This document shows positions 35,067 through 44,673 of a DNA stretch of 64,000 nucleotides, piece by piece. The stretch's first letter is position 1. Each line of letters starts with the position of its first letter. Source of the DNA: Acrocarpospora pleiomorpha (GTDB lineage: Bacteria > Actinomycetota > Actinomycetes > Streptosporangiales > Streptosporangiaceae); NCBI RefSeq assembly GCF_009687885.1, contig NZ_BLAF01000056.1:1-64000 (forward strand), given 5' to 3'. The notes below the pieces were generated by a model. The model was not told the origin of the DNA, made no database searches, and saw only the letters and a program-made list of their open reading frames with translations. The position numbers and the translations under genes were made by a program.

Positions 35067-38036
35067 ATGAAGTCGGCCACCCGACCGGAATACGAAGGGC
35101 TCCGCCCCCCAGGTACGGGCCCTGACGACCGGGACCCGAAGACCCGCAAGAAGATGGCCTTCTGGGACCGCTCGAAGATCATCATCTTCCTGGCCGTGGC
35201 GTTCCTGCTGCTCAGCTTCAAGACATTTGGCGAGTACGAGGGCATCATGACCCTCCAGGACGCCTTCTACGAGCAGGCCGCCGCCACCCCGTGGATTCTC
35301 TGGCTGATCGGCGTCGACGCGCTCCGCCAGGTGCACTTCCTGATCAGCGAGCGATCCGCCGGATACCACCGCTTCTGGACCAAGGGCGTCTTCGGCGGCT
35401 TCGAGCGATGGACCCACCGCACCTTCAGCGACTGGGGCAGGTTCCGGCTGGCCCGGGTGATCAAGTGGGCGTTCTGGATCACGCTCCTCGCCTTCATCCT
35501 GGCCGAGCTGCTGCCCAACGACCCGACGCCGATCCAGGCGCTGTTCCAGGCTCCGGCCCTGGTGTGGTCGTGGCTGCCGATGATCATCCAATACAGCATG
35601 ATCCTGGTGTTCGTCGTGCTGCAGTTCGTGGTCATCTTCTGGTTCCTGTCCCGGGGCGGGATGGAGACCTACTTCCCCGACGACATCAAGACCCGCTTCT
35701 CGGATGTCTGGGGCCAGGACCACGTGGTCGAGCGGGTCAAGGAGAACATCGTCTTCCTGGAGCGGCCCGACGAGATCGAGCAGCGCGGCGGCTACGTGCC
35801 AAGCGGCCTGCTGCTGTGGGGCCCGCCCGGGACCGGCAAGACCCTGATGGCCGAGGCGGTCGCGGGGGAGACCGGCAAGCCGTACGTGTTCGTGGATCCG
35901 GGCGCGTTCGTGAACATGTTCATGGGCATCGGCATCCTCAAGGTCAAGTCGCTCTTCCGCAAGCTGCGCAAGCTGGCCCTGCGGTACGGCGGCGTGATCG
36001 TCTTCTTCGACGAGGCCGACTCGCTCGGGCGCCGCGGCTCGCTGGCCCAGCAGGGCCCGCAGACCGGGCCCGGCATGTCCGGCGCGTTCGGGAAGGCCGA
36101 CTGCAACGGGCACGCCTACCTGTCCGGCGACACGCTCTCCGAGCTGGCGAGCGCGTTCACGCCGCCCGAGGAGCCGAAATCCCGCCGGAACATGTTCATG
36201 ATGGGCGGCATGGGCGGCGGCGGCGGTGACATGGGCACCCTGCAGGCCCTGCTCACCGAGCTGTCCGGCCTGAAGAAGCCGCGCGGCATCATCAACCGGC
36301 ACGTACGGCGCCTGCTCGGCATGCGCCCCAAGCCGCCGCCCAAATACCGCATCCTCGTCATGATGGCCACCAACATGCCCAACGCGCTGGACGAGGCGCT
36401 GCTGCGGCCCGGCCGGATCGACCGCATCTACAAGGTCGGCTACCCCTCCAAGGCCGGTCGGAAGCGTACCTACGAGGGCTACTTCGGCAAGGTCAACCAC
36501 GAGCTCACCGACGCGCAGATGGAGAAGCTGGCCACCATCACGCCGTACGGCACCGGCGCGACGATCAAGGACCTGGTCAACGAGTCCCTGATCACCGCCA
36601 TCCGGGACGGCCGCGAGGTGATCACCTGGCAGGACGTGATCAAGGCCAAGCACCTCAAGAAGCTCGGCCCGCCCGAAGGCGTCGAGTATGTCGAGCGCGA
36701 GCGGCACGCCACCGCCGTGCACGAGGCCTGCCACGCGGTCATGGCCGTCCGGGTCCAGCACAACCTGGAGATCGACCTGGCCACGATCGAGAAGGGCTCG
36801 TACTACCTGGGCATGGTGTCCCAGATCCCGGTGGAGGACCAGTTCACCGAATGGCGCTCCACCTACGAGGCGGACATCCTGGTCTCGCTCGCCTCGCTGG
36901 CGGGGGAGCGGCTGTTCTTCGGCGACGACAACTCCTCCGGAGTCTCGGGCGACCTCACCAGCGCCACGCTGGTCGCCGGGCACATGGAGTCGCACTGGGG
37001 GATGGGCGCGGGGATCGCCTCGCTGCCCGCTCTCCAGCAGATGGGGATCGGATACGGCAGTCCGGACCAGCGCAGGCGCGGCGGCCCTTCGTCGATCGGC
37101 TTCCTCGCCGAGGACCTGGGCTCCAAGGAGGACCGGATCGCGCCCAACGCGCTCGGCATGCGGATCGAGTTCACCCTCTCCCGCCTGCTGGAGAAGGCCG
37201 AGGAGATCCTCCGGGAGAACCGGGAGGAAGTGCTCGCGGTGGCGCACGCGCTCGAGACGTACAAGACGCTCAGCGGCGACGACGTCAAGGCGGTCATGGA
37301 GGGCGTGCAGGGCACGGTCGTGAACGGCGCGGTCTACAAGGACGTGCAGTTCATCGAGGAGATCGAGGCCTACCACGAGGCGGCGCTGCGGGCGCACCTG
37401 GAGCACGGCGTCTCGATGTTGCCGCTGCCGGTGGCGCGGCCGGTGCTCCAGCTGGAGCCGGTGCCCGTCGCGGTCGGCGGCCCCGGTCTGGGCACTCCGC
37501 CGCCGAGCTTCGCCACCGCCGAGATCGTGAAGGTCAACGGCAACGGCGGGCCGGTGGCCGAGGCGGCGCCGCCCGAGTTCGTGCCGTGGAACGGCGGCGC
37601 GCAACCGCCGCCTCCGCCACCCGGGTACGCGCCGGGGTACGCACCTGGGTATGCGCAGCCGTATCAGGCGCCGCCGGCGGAGGAGACCAAGTCGCGTGGC
37701 ATGCTGTGGGCGCTGCTCGGGGCCTCGCTGGCGCTGGCGGTGTTCGTGGTCGTGCTGGTCGTGACCTTCGGCAGCGGAATCACGCCGGAGTCGGGCGAGA
37801 TGCCCTCGGGCGGGTTCACGGCGGGCACGGCGATCGCCTTCCTGGTCGGGTTCCTGGTGTTCGCCGGGTTGGTGGGCGCCATGGTCGCGGTGCTGCGGGC
37901 GCAGCAGGCGACGCGCAAGCGCGCGGAGGAGGCCCGGGATCGGGCCAACGAGCGGGCGCAGCTGCTGGCCGCGGCGATGGAACCCGATGTGGCCATGCGG
38001 CTGCTCGGGTACGACGGCAGGGACAAGCCGGTCTGA
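35067..38036 (+). CDS. FtsH-like membrane AAA+ zinc protease with extra C-terminal membrane module
   Basis: 989 residues, far longer than the usual ~650. Transmembrane segments at ~36-52, ~134-150 and ~174-194 replace the normal FtsH periplasmic domain. AAA: Walker A GPPGTGKT (252-259), Walker B VFFDEAD (312-318), LLRPGRIDR arginine finger (445-453). A Gly/Met-rich insert of ~100 residues (322-425) separates Walker B from sensor 1. The protease has HEACH (552-556) and a GERLFFGDDNSSGVSGDL metal-ligand region. A Pro/Gly/Tyr linker and two more transmembrane segments end the protein. Expected to degrade membrane proteins. Confidence 0.9.
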   Translation: MKSATRPEYEGLRPPGTGPDDRDPKTRKKMAFWDRSKIIIFLAVAFLLLSFKTFGEYEGIMTLQDAFYEQAAATPWILWLIGVDALRQVHFLISERSAGYHRFWTKGVFGGFERWTHRTFSDWGRFRLARVIKWAFWITLLAFILAELLPNDPTPIQALFQAPALVWSWLPMIIQYSMILVFVVLQFVVIFWFLSRGGMETYFPDDIKTRFSDVWGQDHVVERVKENIVFLERPDEIEQRGGYVPSGLLLWGPPGTGKTLMAEAVAGETGKPYVFVDPGAFVNMFMGIGILKVKSLFRKLRKLALRYGGVIVFFDEADSLGRRGSLAQQGPQTGPGMSGAFGKADCNGHAYLSGDTLSELASAFTPPEEPKSRRNMFMMGGMGGGGGDMGTLQALLTELSGLKKPRGIINRHVRRLLGMRPKPPPKYRILVMMATNMPNALDEALLRPGRIDRIYKVGYPSKAGRKRTYEGYFGKVNHELTDAQMEKLATITPYGTGATIKDLVNESLITAIRDGREVITWQDVIKAKHLKKLGPPEGVEYVERERHATAVHEACHAVMAVRVQHNLEIDLATIEKGSYYLGMVSQIPVEDQFTEWRSTYEADILVSLASLAGERLFFGDDNSSGVSGDLTSATLVAGHMESHWGMGAGIASLPALQQMGIGYGSPDQRRRGGPSSIGFLAEDLGSKEDRIAPNALGMRIEFTLSRLLEKAEEILRENREEVLAVAHALETYKTLSGDDVKAVMEGVQGTVVNGAVYKDVQFIEEIEAYHEAALRAHLEHGVSMLPLPVARPVLQLEPVPVAVGGPGLGTPPPSFATAEIVKVNGNGGPVAEAAPPEFVPWNGGAQPPPPPPGYAPGYAPGYAQPYQAPPAEETKSRGMLWALLGASLALAVFVVVLVVTFGSGITPESGEMPSGGFTAGTAIAFLVGFLVFAGLVGAMVAVLRAQQATRKRAEEARDRANERAQLLAAAMEPDVAMRLLGYDGRDKPV

Positions 38037-38040
38037 CCCT

Positions 38041-38098
38041 TGTTTCTTTGACAGCTGTTTCTTTGACAGCCCGGTCGCCCTAGGGAGGCCGGGCTTTG
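38041..38098 (+). terminator. 15-bp tandem duplication and hairpin terminator
   Basis: TGTTTCTTTGACAGC is present twice without a gap (38041-38070). It runs into a hairpin, AGCCCGG (38068-38074) with CCGGGCT (38089-38095), whose loop is the palindrome-bearing TCGCCCTAGGGAGG, followed by TTTGTC. Confidence 0.7.
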
Positions 38099-38156
38099 TC
38101 ATTGAAAAATCACAGTATTGGGGGAGAAGTCCAGCGATCTGACTCTGTGGCTTAAC

Positions 38157-38188
38157 TATCTTGACTTATGGTCATGTGGCGCACTTGA
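38157..38188 (+). promoter_or_regulatory. Candidate -10 box and six-codon leader ORF of the M14 peptidase gene
   Basis: TATCTT at 38157-38162, 5 bp, then ATG GTC ATG TGG CGC ACT TGA (38168-38188), which would encode MVMWRT at the very 5' end of the transcript. Whether it is translated is unknown. Confidence 0.3.
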
Positions 38189-38198
38189 ACGACGGGTG

Positions 38199-38236
38199 CC
38201 TCCATCCCACTTTGTGGACAAGTCCGCGGATGGAGG
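38199..38236 (+). promoter_or_regulatory. Hairpin that buries the SD of the M14 peptidase gene
   Basis: CCTCCATCC (38199-38207) pairs perfectly with GGATGGAGG (38228-38236), and ACTT/AAGT can extend the fold inside the loop. The right arm contains the SD GGAGG, 9 bp before the GTG start. Confidence 0.6.
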
Positions 38237-38245
38237 TCAAAAAGG

Positions 38246-40066
38246 GTGAAACGCGTCTTAACGGGGTTCGTGCTGTTCGTTGTGTTCTGCGCATGGGCAT
38301 TCACCGGCGCCGGCGCGGCACAGTCGGCGGCGGAGCCGCTGCCCAACCGGCAGTATCTGGTCTCAGGGGCGAGCACGCAGCCCCAGCGCAGCGACATCGC
38401 CGCCACCGGCGCGGCCATCGACGAAGTGGCGGCGACCTCGGTCGTGGTCACCGCCACCGAGGCCGAGGTCGCCGCGATCCGGCAACTCGGCTACACCGTC
38501 ACCGTCCTCGCTCCCAAACTCGGCCCCCAGGTGCCGCAGCCGCTGGACTTCCCGGCGGCCGACAGCGCCTATCACAACTTCGCCGAGATGACGGCGGTGG
38601 TGAACCAGGTGGTCGCCGACCATCCCGGGATCGCCAGGAAGATCAGCTACGGCACGTCGTACCAGGGCCGGGACCTGATGGCCGTCAAGATCAGCGACAA
38701 TGTGGCCGCCGACGAGAACGAGCCCGAGGTGCTGTTCACCGCGCACCAGCACGCGCGCGAGCACCTGACCGTGGAAATGGCGATCTACCTGCTCAACCTC
38801 CTCACCGACAACTACGGCACCGACTCCCGGATCACCGACATCGTGAACGGCCGGGAAATCTGGATCATGCCCGACCTCAACCCAGACGGCGGCGAGTACG
38901 ACATCGCCACCGGCTCCTACCGCTCCTGGCGGAAGAACCGCCAGCCCAACACCGGCTCCACGGCCGTCGGCACCGACCTCAACCGCAACTGGGGCTACCA
39001 GTGGGGCTGCTGCGGCGGCTCGTCCGGTACGACCTCCAGCGAGACCTACCGCGGCCCTTCGGCCGAATCCGCCCCCGAGGTCAAGGCCGTCGCCGACTTC
39101 GTCAGAAGCCGGGTCGTCGGCGGCGTCCAGCAGATCAAGTCCACCGTCGACTGGCACACCTACGGCGAACTGATCCTCTGGCCGTACGGCTACACGACCG
39201 CGAACACCGCGCCCGGGCTGACCCAGGACGACCGCGACGCGCACGCGGCGCTCGGCCAGAACATGGCCTCCACCAACGGATACACCCCCGAGCAGGCCAG
39301 CGACCTCTACATCACCGACGGTTCCATCGACGACTGGATGTGGGGCGTCTACAAGATCTTCGCCTACACCATCGAGATGTATCCGGTCAGCTCCAGCCCG
39401 GGCTTCTACCCGCCGGACGAGCAGATCGTCCCCCAGACCACCCGCCTGCGCGAGGCCGTGCTGCGGTTCCTCGAATACTCCGACTGCGTCTACCGGATCA
39501 TCGGCAAGGAGGTCCAGTACTGCAACGCCACCCCGCCGACGGTCGTCTACACCGACACGTTCGAGACCGCCACCGGCTGGACGACCAACCCGCTCGGCAC
39601 CGACACCGCCACCTCCGGCCAGTGGCAGCGGGCCGATCCGGCGGCCACCACCTCCAGCGGGGCCAAGCAGCTAGGCACCACCGTGAGCGGCACGTTCGAC
39701 CTGGTCACCGGCGCTTCGGCGGGAACCGCCGCGGGCGACTTCGACGTGGACGGCGGGGTGACGTCGATCCGGTCGCCGTCCATCACGCTGCCCGCTTCCG
39801 GAACCCTGACCCTGTCGTTCTCGTGGTATCTCGCGCACGGGTCCAACTCCTCCAACGCCGACTACCTGCGGGTGTTCGTCAACGGCACCCAGGTGTTCCA
39901 GCAGCTCGGGGCGGCCAGCAACCGCAACGGTGCCTGGGCGACCGGGACCGCGAACATCTCGGGCTTCGCCGGGCAGAATGTGCAGATCATGGTGCAGGCC
40001 GCCGACGCCTCGACCGCCTCACTGGTCGAGGCCGGGATAGATGACATGAAGATCACACAGCAGTGA
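38246..40066 (+). CDS. Secreted M14 zinc carboxypeptidase with C-terminal beta-sandwich domain
   Basis: 606 residues from GTG 38246. Signal peptide ~1-25, a short propeptide (~30-105), then the M14 domain: zinc ligands His169 and Glu172 in HQHARE and His304 in [17 protein letters not shown] for substrate binding, and catalytic Glu377 in YTIEMYP. Residues ~430-606 are a jelly-roll-like domain ([31 protein letters not shown]) that probably aids binding to polymers. It removes C-terminal residues from extracellular peptides. The SD is held in a hairpin. Confidence 0.93.
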   Translation: MKRVLTGFVLFVVFCAWAFTGAGAAQSAAEPLPNRQYLVSGASTQPQRSDIAATGAAIDEVAATSVVVTATEAEVAAIRQLGYTVTVLAPKLGPQVPQPLDFPAADSAYHNFAEMTAVVNQVVADHPGIARKISYGTSYQGRDLMAVKISDNVAADENEPEVLFTAHQHAREHLTVEMAIYLLNLLTDNYGTDSRITDIVNGREIWIMPDLNPDGGEYDIATGSYRSWRKNRQPNTGSTAVGTDLNRNWGYQWGCCGGSSGTTSSETYRGPSAESAPEVKAVADFVRSRVVGGVQQIKSTVDWHTYGELILWPYGYTTANTAPGLTQDDRDAHAALGQNMASTNGYTPEQASDLYITDGSIDDWMWGVYKIFAYTIEMYPVSSSPGFYPPDEQIVPQTTRLREAVLRFLEYSDCVYRIIGKEVQYCNATPPTVVYTDTFETATGWTTNPLGTDTATSGQWQRADPAATTSSGAKQLGTTVSGTFDLVTGASAGTAAGDFDVDGGVTSIRSPSITLPASGTLTLSFSWYLAHGSNSSNADYLRVFVNGTQVFQQLGAASNRNGAWATGTANISGFAGQNVQIMVQAADASTASLVEAGIDDMKITQQ

Positions 40067-40093
40067 TAGACGTCGCCGCGATGCGGTGAAACT

Positions 40094-40531
40094 GTGACAT
40101 GTGTGGCAGCTGACCGGGTCCGTGGGACCGAACGGGAACTCGCTGTTCTCCTGCGGACCGGTCCGTTCGAACGGGCGCTCCGGGCCGCCATCGCGGCCCG
40201 GGGGCTGTCCCTGGAACGGCTGCACGTGCGCCTCGCCGAGCGCGGGGCGCAGGTCAGTCTGGCGAGCCTGAGCAACTGGCAGCGGGGTCGGTCCCGGCCG
40301 GAGCGGTCGTCGTCGCTGGTGGCGGTCGGGGAGCTGGAGGTGATCCTCGGGCTGCCCGCGCACTCACTGGTGACCCTGCTGGGCCCGCGCCGACCGCGCG
40401 GACGGTGGCTCGCCGACGACCCCACCGCGCAGCGCAAGGAACTACGGGAACTGGTCGAGTCCCTGGCCGACCACGAACTGCCGACTGTACTCGCCGTCCT
40501 GCGCGCCCTCCGCTCGTCAGATCGAAAATGA
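40094..40531 (+). CDS. XRE-type helix-turn-helix protein
   Basis: 145 residues from GTG 40094 (GTG 40103 is an alternative). The middle, GLSLERLHVRLAERGAQVSLASLSNWQRGRSRPE, is a Cro/C1-like HTH in which SLASLSNWQRG is the recognition helix, followed by AVGELEVILGLP. The C-terminal ~45 residues are helical. This domain form is widespread in streptomycetes and relatives and likely acts as a regulator. It starts 27 bp after the M14 gene and may be cotranscribed with it. Confidence 0.8.
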   Translation: MTCVAADRVRGTERELAVLLRTGPFERALRAAIAARGLSLERLHVRLAERGAQVSLASLSNWQRGRSRPERSSSLVAVGELEVILGLPAHSLVTLLGPRRPRGRWLADDPTAQRKELRELVESLADHELPTVLAVLRALRSSDRK

Positions 40532-40598
40532 CATACGACCTAATTCAGCCGGAAATTTCCTGGAAGCTCGTGACTCGCTGCCCAGGAAAGGACCCTCG

Positions 40599-42335
<1,737 letters not shown>

Positions 42336-42354
42336 CCATCGACCGCCTGGCCTA

Positions 42355-42603
42355 TCAGCCGGGACAAGAGACGGTCCGGCGGGCGGCCGGGGCAGCGCAG
42401 GCGAGGCTGGTGAGCAGTGCCACCAACACACACCCGCCCGAGGTCACGAGCAGCACCGCCCAGGGGACCGCCACCCTCACGGCGGACACGAGCGGCCGCA
42501 ACGCCGCCGTGACCGCGGCGAGGGTGACGGTGGTTACTCCACCAGCGAGCATGGCGTCGGCTACACCGACCAGCGCGGCCTCGTGTGTCACGATGAGCAG
42601 CAC
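42355..42603 (-). CDS. Possible small two-helix membrane protein
   Basis: An 82-codon frame from GTG 42603 (VLLIVTHEAALVGVADAM) has two strongly hydrophobic segments and ends RRTVSCPG. No SD and no family recognised. It fills most of the 417-bp gap 42336-42752, which otherwise shows nothing. It may be a chance frame. Confidence 0.3.
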   Translation of the reverse strand: MLLIVTHEAALVGVADAMLAGGVTTVTLAAVTAALRPLVSAVRVAVPWAVLLVTSGGCVLVALLTSLACAAPAARRTVSCPG

Positions 42604-42752
42604 CTGCTTACGGGTTGTCCACGCGCGTTTCCGCAGGTCGGGATATCCACTGGTGCGAAAGTGGCACCTTTGGCGCCGGTGCGGTGAGAAGTGGTGCGGG
42701 CGTAAACGGCGCCGGATAACGGCGAGTAGCCGGAAAGTCGTTCTTGGTTCGG

Positions 42753-44288
42753 TTAGAGGCGGAAGCCGGTGTCGGGGACGATCTCGGCGACGTCCATCTG
42801 GGCTTTTTGGAGGTGGCCGGAGTAGTCCCAGTTCATGGCCTGCCAGCGGGTGAACTGGTCGAGGACCCACATGCCGGACTGGCGGCTGCCGTTGCCGGAT
42901 TTGCCGTTGCCGCCGAAGGGGAGGTGGGCCTCGGCGCCGGAGGTGGAGTTGTTGACGCTGAGCATTCCGGCGGAGACGGCTTCGCGGAAGCGGAACGCGG
43001 AGGTGGGGTTGGTGGTGTAGATCGAGGAGGACAGGCCGTAGCCGGGCTTGTTGGCGAGGTGGATGGCCTCGTCGAGGGTTTCGAAGGTGGTCACGCCGAC
43101 GATGGGGCCGAAGGTCTCTTCCAGGAACAAGCGGTCGTCGGGGCGGACGCCGTCGACGACGACGGGGTGATAGTAGAGGCCGCCTTCGCCGGTGAACTCA
43201 CCCCGGGGGCTGGATTCAGTGATCTTGCCGGTGGGGCCGGTGAGAACCTCGTGGTGGGGTTCGACCCAGGTCAGGTACTCCTCGAACCGGTCGGCGAACT
43301 TGTGATCCAGCAGCGGGCCGCAGATCACGTCGCCGGTCGGGTCGCCGATCGACGCGGCCCGCACGGCCGCCGTGTAGCGGGCCACGAAGTCATCGTGGAT
43401 GGATTCGTGCACGATGACCGTGCCGAGTGAGGTGCAGCGCTGGCCGGCCGTACCGAATCCGGCGAAGAGCGCGCCCTCGACGGCGAGATCGAGATCCGCG
43501 TCCGGCATGATCACCATCGGGTTCTTGCCGCCGAGCTCCAGGCAGGGCGACTGCAGGTGCCGCCCGCACAGCTCGCCGATCTTGCGCCCCACCTCGGAGG
43601 ACCCGGTGAACCCGACCTTCTGCACCGAACCCTCATCCAGCGCCTGGTCCAGCCCGGCGAAGGTGGCCGCGCCGTCCGCGAACACGATGTTGAGCACACC
43701 GTCGGGCAGTCCGGCCGCCGCGAACAGCCGGTAGAGGGCGTGCGCGGAAGCGGCCGCGTACTCAGCGGGCTTCCAGACGATCGCGTTTCCGCACAACAGC
43801 GCAGGAACCAGATACCAGGATGGCACCGCCACCGGGAAGTTCCCGGCCGTGACGATCACAGCCACTCCCACCGGAACACGGAACGTGAACAGGCTCTTGT
43901 CCGGCATCTCCGACGGAACCGTCTGCCCGTACAGCCGCCGCCCCTCGCCCAGGAAGAAATCGCAGGTGTCCACGATCTCCCGGACCTCGCCCAGCGCCTC
44001 CGCGTACGGCTTGCCGATCTCGTCGGTCACCAGCCGGGCCAGCGTCTCCGCGTTCTCCTCGACCAGCCGCCCGATCGACGCGATCACCCGCCCGCGCACC
44101 GGCGCGGGCACCTTCGCCCACTCCCGCTGCGCCCCGGCCGCGACCCGGCAGGCCCCCGCGAACGTCTCCGCGTCCGCCAGCCCCACCTCCGCCACCACCT
44201 GCTCCACCCGAGCCGGACTGACCGACTTGTACGGCGTCGCGGCCTGGCTGTCCTTACCACCGATGACGGAAACGATGTGGCGGGTCAT
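42753..44288 (-). CDS. NAD(P)-dependent aldehyde dehydrogenase (ALDH7-like)
   Basis: 511 residues, full length. Catalytic Cys in GTAGQRCTSLGT, Glu in CLELGGKNP, NAD region FTGSSEVGRKIGELCG, and TAGNFPVAVPSW. The late GAEAHLPFGGNGKSGNGSRQSG is typical of the semialdehyde branch that includes aminoadipate-semialdehyde dehydrogenases. The substrate is therefore probably a semialdehyde, perhaps from lysine catabolism. It is a single gene on the minus strand; upstream of it lies a duplicated epimerase fragment. Confidence 0.9.
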   Translation of the reverse strand: MTRHIVSVIGGKDSQAATPYKSVSPARVEQVVAEVGLADAETFAGACRVAAGAQREWAKVPAPVRGRVIASIGRLVEENAETLARLVTDEIGKPYAEALGEVREIVDTCDFFLGEGRRLYGQTVPSEMPDKSLFTFRVPVGVAVIVTAGNFPVAVPSWYLVPALLCGNAIVWKPAEYAAASAHALYRLFAAAGLPDGVLNIVFADGAATFAGLDQALDEGSVQKVGFTGSSEVGRKIGELCGRHLQSPCLELGGKNPMVIMPDADLDLAVEGALFAGFGTAGQRCTSLGTVIVHESIHDDFVARYTAAVRAASIGDPTGDVICGPLLDHKFADRFEEYLTWVEPHHEVLTGPTGKITESSPRGEFTGEGGLYYHPVVVDGVRPDDRLFLEETFGPIVGVTTFETLDEAIHLANKPGYGLSSSIYTTNPTSAFRFREAVSAGMLSVNNSTSGAEAHLPFGGNGKSGNGSRQSGMWVLDQFTRWQAMNWDYSGHLQKAQMDVAEIVPDTGFRL

Positions 44289-44414
44289 CGTTGACCTCCA
44301 AAATCCTTCGCGAAGGGCGCTTGCCTACAGAGTATTTCCGTCAGCCGCGTATTTCCTCAGCCATGTATTCCACGGACACATATCTCCTCATCCACCGGGA
44401 GTCCGGTCATCGAA

Positions 44415-44538
44415 GGCCAGGCGCACCACCGTGTCGGCGGCGGCCAGCTGGTCAAGCAGCGGCCGGTCCAGGATCGAGCCCTCGACGAGTTCGGCCGAGC
44501 TGCCTTCCAGGTTGGCGCTCCTCGTGCTCAGATCGTCC
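44415..44538 (-). pseudogene. Duplicated fragment of an epimerase gene, flanked by 9-bp direct repeats
   Basis: The minus strand of these 124 bp matches 28853-28982 of the GalE-like gene with four substitutions and two 3-bp deletions, so the reading frame is kept (NLEGSSAELVEGSILDRPLL). GTCCGGTCA lies at both edges (44401-44409 and 44535-44543), like a target duplication. No start or stop of its own. The rest of 44289-44673 holds the repeats at 44581-44640 and nothing else recognised. Confidence 0.8.
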
Positions 44539-44580
44539 GGTCACCGGGAGGCCCGGCACCCGGAGACTCTTCCCCCGAGA

Positions 44581-44640
44581 CTCCTGACCGGGAGACTCCT
44601 GACCGGGAGACTCCTGACCGGGAGACTCCTGACCCGGAGG
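44581..44640. repeat. 15-bp tandem repeats, four units
   Basis: CTCCTGACCGGGAGA occurs three times exactly and once with changes. Each unit contains the short inverted arms CTCC/GGAG. They lie just after the LuxR-type regulator gene (its 3' end is at 44674). Confidence 0.85.
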
Positions 44641-44673
44641 CTCGGTCATCGGGCGCCTCAATCGCCCGGCGAC

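Noticed and set aside
34950-38102. 1050-codon minus-strand frame opposite the FtsH-like gene
   Set aside because: Composition is His/Arg/Gln/Val-rich without domains, and the plus strand encodes an intact AAA protease.
44415-44538. A small gene on the minus strand
   Set aside because: It has no start or stop of its own and is explained as a copied piece of the GalE-like gene.
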